Assembly: GCA_963800285.1 (NCBI GenBank)
Contig: CAWDAL010000030.1
Span: 124,001 to 188,000 of the forward strand
Source of the DNA: DASUPK01 sp963800285
GTDB taxonomy: Bacteria > Actinomycetota > Thermoleophilia > Solirubrobacterales > 70-9
Direction: 5' to 3'
DNA length: 64,000 bases
This document shows, in pieces, positions 60,349 through 64,000 of the stretch; position 1 is the first letter of the stretch; every line of letters begins with the position of its first letter. Both the position numbers and the translations under genes were made by a program. Under the pieces are notes generated by a model. That model was not told the origin of the DNA. It saw only the letters and a program-made list of their open reading frames with translations, and made no database searches.

Positions 60349-62763
60349 TCACGCTGAGATCGCGTGTGCCGCGTGCCCGTGGTGCACGGTCTTGTGGAGC
60401 TCGCGCGCCTCTTCCTCGGACTCATGCGGATTGACGTCGAACACGACCTTCTTGATCGTGCCCGTGAAGGCGAACGGCTTCCGATCCTCGTACGCCAGGT
60501 CGACCACACCGCCGTTGTCGCGGCCGATGTCCATCCCGGCGTAGCCGGAGAAGCGGATCGGCACCGTGTGATCCATCCGTCCCTTGCCGACGGGACGGTC
60601 GTCGATGAAGAGGGTCACCTCACCGCCGGTGGCCGGCTTCGCCTCGTCGGCGGCGAACTCCATGCGCACGGTCACCTCACCCTCGGGAAGGGTCTCCTCG
60701 GCCACCTGGCGGAAGACGAACACCCCCATCATCGAGTAGGTGTGGGTCAGCTTGCCGTCGTCGACGAACAGTGAGAAACCGCCCATGTGGTCGGCCTCGG
60801 CGACGATCACCCCTTCGGCGCCGCCCTTCGGGATGACCAGCTCGGCGCTGATCGCATACGAGTGGTTATAGATCCGCGGGATCATCCCCGAGAGGACGTT
60901 CTGCACGTCCCCGCGGAACTCGAGCTTGCTGATCTCGGGGAGCGGCGGCACGATGCCGAAGAAGGGGGCGAGCGTCGCCATCAACGGCAGGACCTTGTAC
61001 TTCTCGGCCTCGGCCCAGAAGAGCTCCTTGAGCTCCTTCACCTTCTCGGGATTGTCCCCGGCGAGATCCTTCGCCTGGGTGAAGTCGTCGGGAAGGTAGT
61101 AGAGCTCCACGGGGTCCTGGTCGGGATCCCAGACCCCGGGCTTGTACGGCTGAAGCGCCTCCGGCGTGATCACCCACGGGATGCGCTCGGTCCTCATCGA
61201 GAGCCACCAGCCGTCCTTGTACATCGCCCGGTTGCCGATCGTCTCGAAGTACTGCTGGGTGTGGCGCTCGGGAGCTCCGGGGTCCGCCAGCGAGTCAGCG
61301 AAGGTGGCGCCGTGCATCGGCTGCTGCTCGACCCCGTCGATGTGGGTCGGCATCGGGATTCCCGCGATGTCGAGGATCGTGGGGCCAACGTCGGTGACGT
61401 GGGTGAAATGCGATCGCAGAGCGCCGCGCTCTCTGATCGTGTCCGGCCAGTGAGCCACGAGCGGATTGCGGGTTCCACCGAGGTGTGAGCCCACTTGCTT
61501 CCCCCACTTGAACGGCGTGTTGCCCGCCCACGCCCAGGCGGCGGAGTAATGGGGCGCCATCATCTGGTTCCCCCACGCCTCGATCCCGCCGTAGCGTTCG
61601 GCGAGCTGCAGCTGCATCTCGTCGGTCAAGGGGATGCCGTTCTGCATCGTCAGCTCGTTGAACGAGCCGGTGACCGTGCCCTCCATGCTGGCCCCGTTGT
61701 CGCCCCAGATCCAGAGCACCAGCGTGTTGTCCAGCTCGCCGAGCTCGTCGATCGCGTCGATCACCCGGCCGACGTTGTAGTCGGCGTTCTCGGAGTAGCC
61801 GGCGTAGACCTCCATCTGCCGCGCGTAATAGACCTTGAGCTTCTCGGGGACGTCCTCCCAGGCGGGGAACGCATCGTCGCGTTCGGTCAGCTCCGCGTCC
61901 GGAGGGATGACGCCCAGCTCCTTCTGCCTGGCGAAGGTCTCCTCGCGCAGCCTGTCCCAGCCCTGGTCGAACTTGCCCTTGTACTTCTCGGCCCACCTTT
62001 CCGCGACGTGGTGCGGAGCATGGCTGCATCCGGTGGAGAAGTAGGTGAAGAACGGCTTCTTTGCGTCCTGCGCGCGGATCGCGTGCAGCCATTCGATCGT
62101 CTTGTCCGCCATGTCGTCCGGCAGGTAGTACGGGTCCTCGGCGTCATCGTCGTAGTAGGGCTCGGGCGTGCCGATGATCTTCTGGTTCTCGGCCAGGCAC
62201 GGGTCCCACTGCCCCGAGCCTCCGCCGAGGAAGCCGTAGAAGTAGTCGAACCCCCAGCCGGTGGGCCAGCGGTTGAACGGTCCCGCCGGGCCCTGCTGCC
62301 CGTCCGGGGTCAGGTGCCACTTGCCGAAGGCGGACGTGCTGTAGCCGTTGTCCCGGAGGATCCTCGGGAATGGGATGCAGTCGTCGGGAAAGAACCCCGT
62401 GTAGCCCGGGAACCCGGTCGAGAACTCCCCCACCGTCCCGATGCCGACCGCATGGCTGTTGCGGCCGGTGAGGAGCGCCGCCCGGGTCGGCGAGCACAGC
62501 GCCGTGACGTGGAAGCGGTTGTAGCGAAGACCCTCCTCCGCCATTGCTGTGTAGTTCGGCGTATCGATGGGACCACCGAAGGTCGCCGGATTGCCGAAGC
62601 CGGCGTCGTCGATCAGCACCAGCAGGACGTTCGGCGCGCCGTCTGGAGACTCGACATGTCCGATCTGGTCCCAGTCCGGCTGGGACCCGTCGAGGGTCCG
62701 GTTGGCCACTCCGTTGAAGGGCGGCATGCGGATCGGAAGCTTGCTTCGATCGGGTTGGCTCAT
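60349..62763 (-). CDS. Arylsulfatase-type sulfatase (Cys type)
   Basis: 804 residues of the alkaline phosphatase superfamily. Metal-binding aspartates are in NVLLVLIDDAGFGNPATFGG and WIWGDNGASMEGT. The activation motif is ALCSPTRAALLTGRNSHAVG, with Cys in the CxPxR context, so it needs formylglycine formation by FGE. A conserved TYFSTGCSHAPHHV segment follows, then a C-terminal domain of about 200 residues absent from short sulfatases, ending AFTGTIKKVVFDVNPHESEEE. No signal peptide, so cytoplasmic. Neighbouring FGE is its probable maturase. Confidence 0.93.
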   Translation of the reverse strand: MSQPDRSKLPIRMPPFNGVANRTLDGSQPDWDQIGHVESPDGAPNVLLVLIDDAGFGNPATFGGPIDTPNYTAMAEEGLRYNRFHVTALCSPTRAALLTGRNSHAVGIGTVGEFSTGFPGYTGFFPDDCIPFPRILRDNGYSTSAFGKWHLTPDGQQGPAGPFNRWPTGWGFDYFYGFLGGGSGQWDPCLAENQKIIGTPEPYYDDDAEDPYYLPDDMADKTIEWLHAIRAQDAKKPFFTYFSTGCSHAPHHVAERWAEKYKGKFDQGWDRLREETFARQKELGVIPPDAELTERDDAFPAWEDVPEKLKVYYARQMEVYAGYSENADYNVGRVIDAIDELGELDNTLVLWIWGDNGASMEGTVTGSFNELTMQNGIPLTDEMQLQLAERYGGIEAWGNQMMAPHYSAAWAWAGNTPFKWGKQVGSHLGGTRNPLVAHWPDTIRERGALRSHFTHVTDVGPTILDIAGIPMPTHIDGVEQQPMHGATFADSLADPGAPERHTQQYFETIGNRAMYKDGWWLSMRTERIPWVITPEALQPYKPGVWDPDQDPVELYYLPDDFTQAKDLAGDNPEKVKELKELFWAEAEKYKVLPLMATLAPFFGIVPPLPEISKLEFRGDVQNVLSGMIPRIYNHSYAISAELVIPKGGAEGVIVAEADHMGGFSLFVDDGKLTHTYSMMGVFVFRQVAEETLPEGEVTVRMEFAADEAKPATGGEVTLFIDDRPVGKGRMDHTVPIRFSGYAGMDIGRDNGGVVDLAYEDRKPFAFTGTIKKVVFDVNPHESEEEARELHKTVHHGHAAHAISA

Positions 62764-62866
62764 CGTCTCCTCCAGGGGGGTTCACTCTGCCGAGGGCATC
62801 GTCACCCGACATTCCATTACCGCAGGCACGAAACACTCTCGTCCGCGAGAACACATCATCCGAACG

Positions 62867-62916
62867 GGGTGAAAGCGCGCCGGAGCCTCTCCGTACGGAT
62901 CGCTCCGATTTCACCC
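62867..62916. promoter_or_regulatory. Nested inverted repeat in the sulfatase/gad divergent region
   Basis: Three concentric arms: GGGTGAAA (62867) with TTTCACCC (62909), CGGAGC (62881) with GCTCCG (62902), and the perfect palindrome TCCGTACGGA (62890-62899) at the centre. All lie about 50 bases from the plus-strand start and 100 from the sulfatase start. Could be a dimeric-regulator operator or an RNA stem-loop. Confidence 0.55.
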
Positions 62917-62965
62917 GATCGGGATGACGACATGACCGCCTCACTCGGGTTGGCTACATCGCGAG

Positions 62966-63406
62966 TTGACCTCGCAAGCCGCCACCGCCAACCCGAATAA
63001 CTTCAAGTACATCGCGCGCTCCCGGCTCCCCGTGATGGGCGAAGCGATCATCGCAAGTGGCTGGCTGGCCACGATCGGCTTGCTCAACCTCTTCTACGCG
63101 ATCTCCGTGCTCGCCGGCTCGCACATCTTCATCACCACGGCCTCCTGGCTGGTCGGAGACACACGACCCGAAGGCTGGCTGATGCTGATCGTCGCCATGA
63201 TCCAGCTCGCGGCCGCGCCCGGGGTGTTACTGGGCAAGCTCGGAGCCCTCGCGGTCGGAATGCTTTCCGTGGCCGGTCACTTCGTCGCGGTGATCATGTT
63301 CTTCCCCGACTCTCCGGGAGTCGCGATCGCTCTCCTGTTGATCGATATGACAGTGTTCATCTCCCTGCTGAGCGTCGCGAGGAGCGCTCGGATTTCAACT
63401 AACTGA
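62966..63406 (+). CDS. Membrane protein coupled to glutamate decarboxylase
   Basis: 146 residues from TTG. Four membrane segments: ASGWLATIGLLNLFYAISVL, a second around IFITTASWLVG, then GWLMLIVAMIQLAAAPGVLL and LAVGMLSVAGHFVAVIMFF, followed by VAIALLLIDMTVFISLLSVA. The pattern resembles the small DUF7144-type membrane family common in actinobacteria. Its TGA overlaps the ATG of the decarboxylase (TGATG), implying co-translation and a shared physiological role such as acid or general stress. Confidence 0.75.
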   Translation: MTSQAATANPNNFKYIARSRLPVMGEAIIASGWLATIGLLNLFYAISVLAGSHIFITTASWLVGDTRPEGWLMLIVAMIQLAAAPGVLLGKLGALAVGMLSVAGHFVAVIMFFPDSPGVAIALLLIDMTVFISLLSVARSARISTN

Positions 63407-64000
63407 TGGCGGCCGGCAAGGACAAGCTCGACAAGCTGCTGGGCCAGTTCAAGGAGGAGCCGCGAGGCGCCTGGCTGACGGAGGACGCCCCTCAGGAGGC
63501 GATTCCCGACCACGCGATGGACTCGATCGCCGCCATGCGCCTCGTCACCCAGGAGCTGGCCGTCGAGGGGATCCCCGAACGGAACCTGGCGACCTTCGTC
63601 ACCACCTGGATGGAGCCTGAGGCCCGCACGGTCATCGACGAGAACCTCCACCGCAACTTCATCGATCACGCCGAGTACCCGATGACCGCGGAGATCGAGC
63701 AGCGCTGCATCAGGATGCTCGCCGAGCTCTTCAACGCCCCGGGCGAGACGACCGGCGCCCGCACCCAGGGTTCCTCCGAGGCGATCATGCTCGGCGCGCT
63801 CTCGCTGAAGTGGAAGTGGCGCCAGCGACGCGAGGCCGACAACAGGGATACGAGCAAGCCGAACCTCGTCTTCGGCGGCGACGTTCACGTGGTCTGGGAG
63901 AAGTTCTGCCGCTACTTCGACGTCGAGCCGCGAATCGTCCCCCTGCAGGCCGGCAAGTACACGATCGGCCCCGAGGACGTGGAGCCCCACCTCGACGAGA
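63406..64000 (+). CDS. gadB: Glutamate decarboxylase (3' end outside window)
   Basis: PLP enzyme converting glutamate to GABA while consuming a proton. The first 198 codons are visible: PDHAMDSIAAMRLVTQELAV, NLATFVTTWMEPEARTVIDE, NFIDHAEYPMTAEIEQRCI, GARTQGSSEAIMLGALSLKW and NLVFGGDVHVVWEKFCRYFD, the conserved N-terminal half of bacterial and plant Gad. The PLP lysine lies beyond the window edge. Coupled to the membrane protein gene in front. A glutamate/GABA antiporter gene is not visible here. Confidence 0.95.
   Translation, partial: MAAGKDKLDKLLGQFKEEPRGAWLTEDAPQEAIPDHAMDSIAAMRLVTQELAVEGIPERNLATFVTTWMEPEARTVIDENLHRNFIDHAEYPMTAEIEQRCIRMLAELFNAPGETTGARTQGSSEAIMLGALSLKWKWRQRREADNRDTSKPNLVFGGDVHVVWEKFCRYFDVEPRIVPLQAGKYTIGPEDVEPHLDE

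Overview
The window is a chromosomal segment of a high-GC actinobacterium, most likely class Thermoleophilia (Solirubrobacterales-like). The grounds are very high GC, frequent GTG/TTG starts, TANNNT -10 boxes lying a few bases upstream of start codons, an actinobacterial integration host factor (mihF) beside gmk-rpoZ-coaBC, and many exported proteins ending in lysine/arginine. Most genes are housekeeping. I see no insertion sequence, prophage or CRISPR array.

Layout. 1-16.9 kb (minus strand): a long housekeeping run made of pyrR-pyrB-pyrC-isochorismatase-carA-carB-pyrK-pyrD (pyrimidine synthesis, nearly all start/stop overlaps), mihF-gmk-rpoZ-coaBC-TPR-dtd, then rimP-nusA-infB behind its own promoter and an attenuator-like hairpin. 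A PyrR-binding-loop match lies just upstream of the pyrR ribosome binding site. 16.9-21.2 kb: haloalkane-dehalogenase-like hydrolase, RNase Z, tRNA-Arg(CCG), a secreted protein, and thrC plus a MoaD/ThiS-type sulfur carrier behind a complete SAM-I riboswitch. 21.3-26.3 kb (plus): corA, HIT, phosphomannomutase, metallo-hydrolase and lipid kinase. 26.4-29.3 kb: exported proteins, including two paralogues, a second HIT protein and a cupredoxin. 29.3-44.4 kb (minus): rel, recJ, metallophosphoesterase, a DUF559/AbiEi-type gene bounded by 31-bp inverted repeats, secDF, zinc-ribbon/PAS protein, ruvB-ruvA-ruvC and yebC. 44.5-48.9 kb: P-domain protein, M29 aminopeptidase, pdxT-pdxS and an RpiR regulator.

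50.5-58.7 kb is a light-response island: photolyase, a CarH/LitR-type B12 photoreceptor-repressor, and a divergent operon of two small membrane proteins, SDR, SRPBCC, FAD oxidoreductase and DUF1365. The carH/operon intergenic region holds two groups of three GAC-centred direct repeats at an exact 11-bp period, as expected for a CarH operator. 58.8-64 kb: formylglycine-generating enzyme (frameshifted just before its active site) beside its likely client, a Cys-type sulfatase, then a DUF1269-like protein and a membrane protein translationally coupled to a glutamate decarboxylase cut by the window edge.

The strongest leads are (i) a SAM riboswitch on threonine synthase plus a sulfur-carrier protein, suggesting protein-thiocarboxylate homocysteine synthesis; (ii) the CarH operator array; (iii) the inverted-repeat-bounded DUF559 unit; (iv) the PyrR loop; (v) a zinc-finger-like insert in NusA where ylxR is missing.
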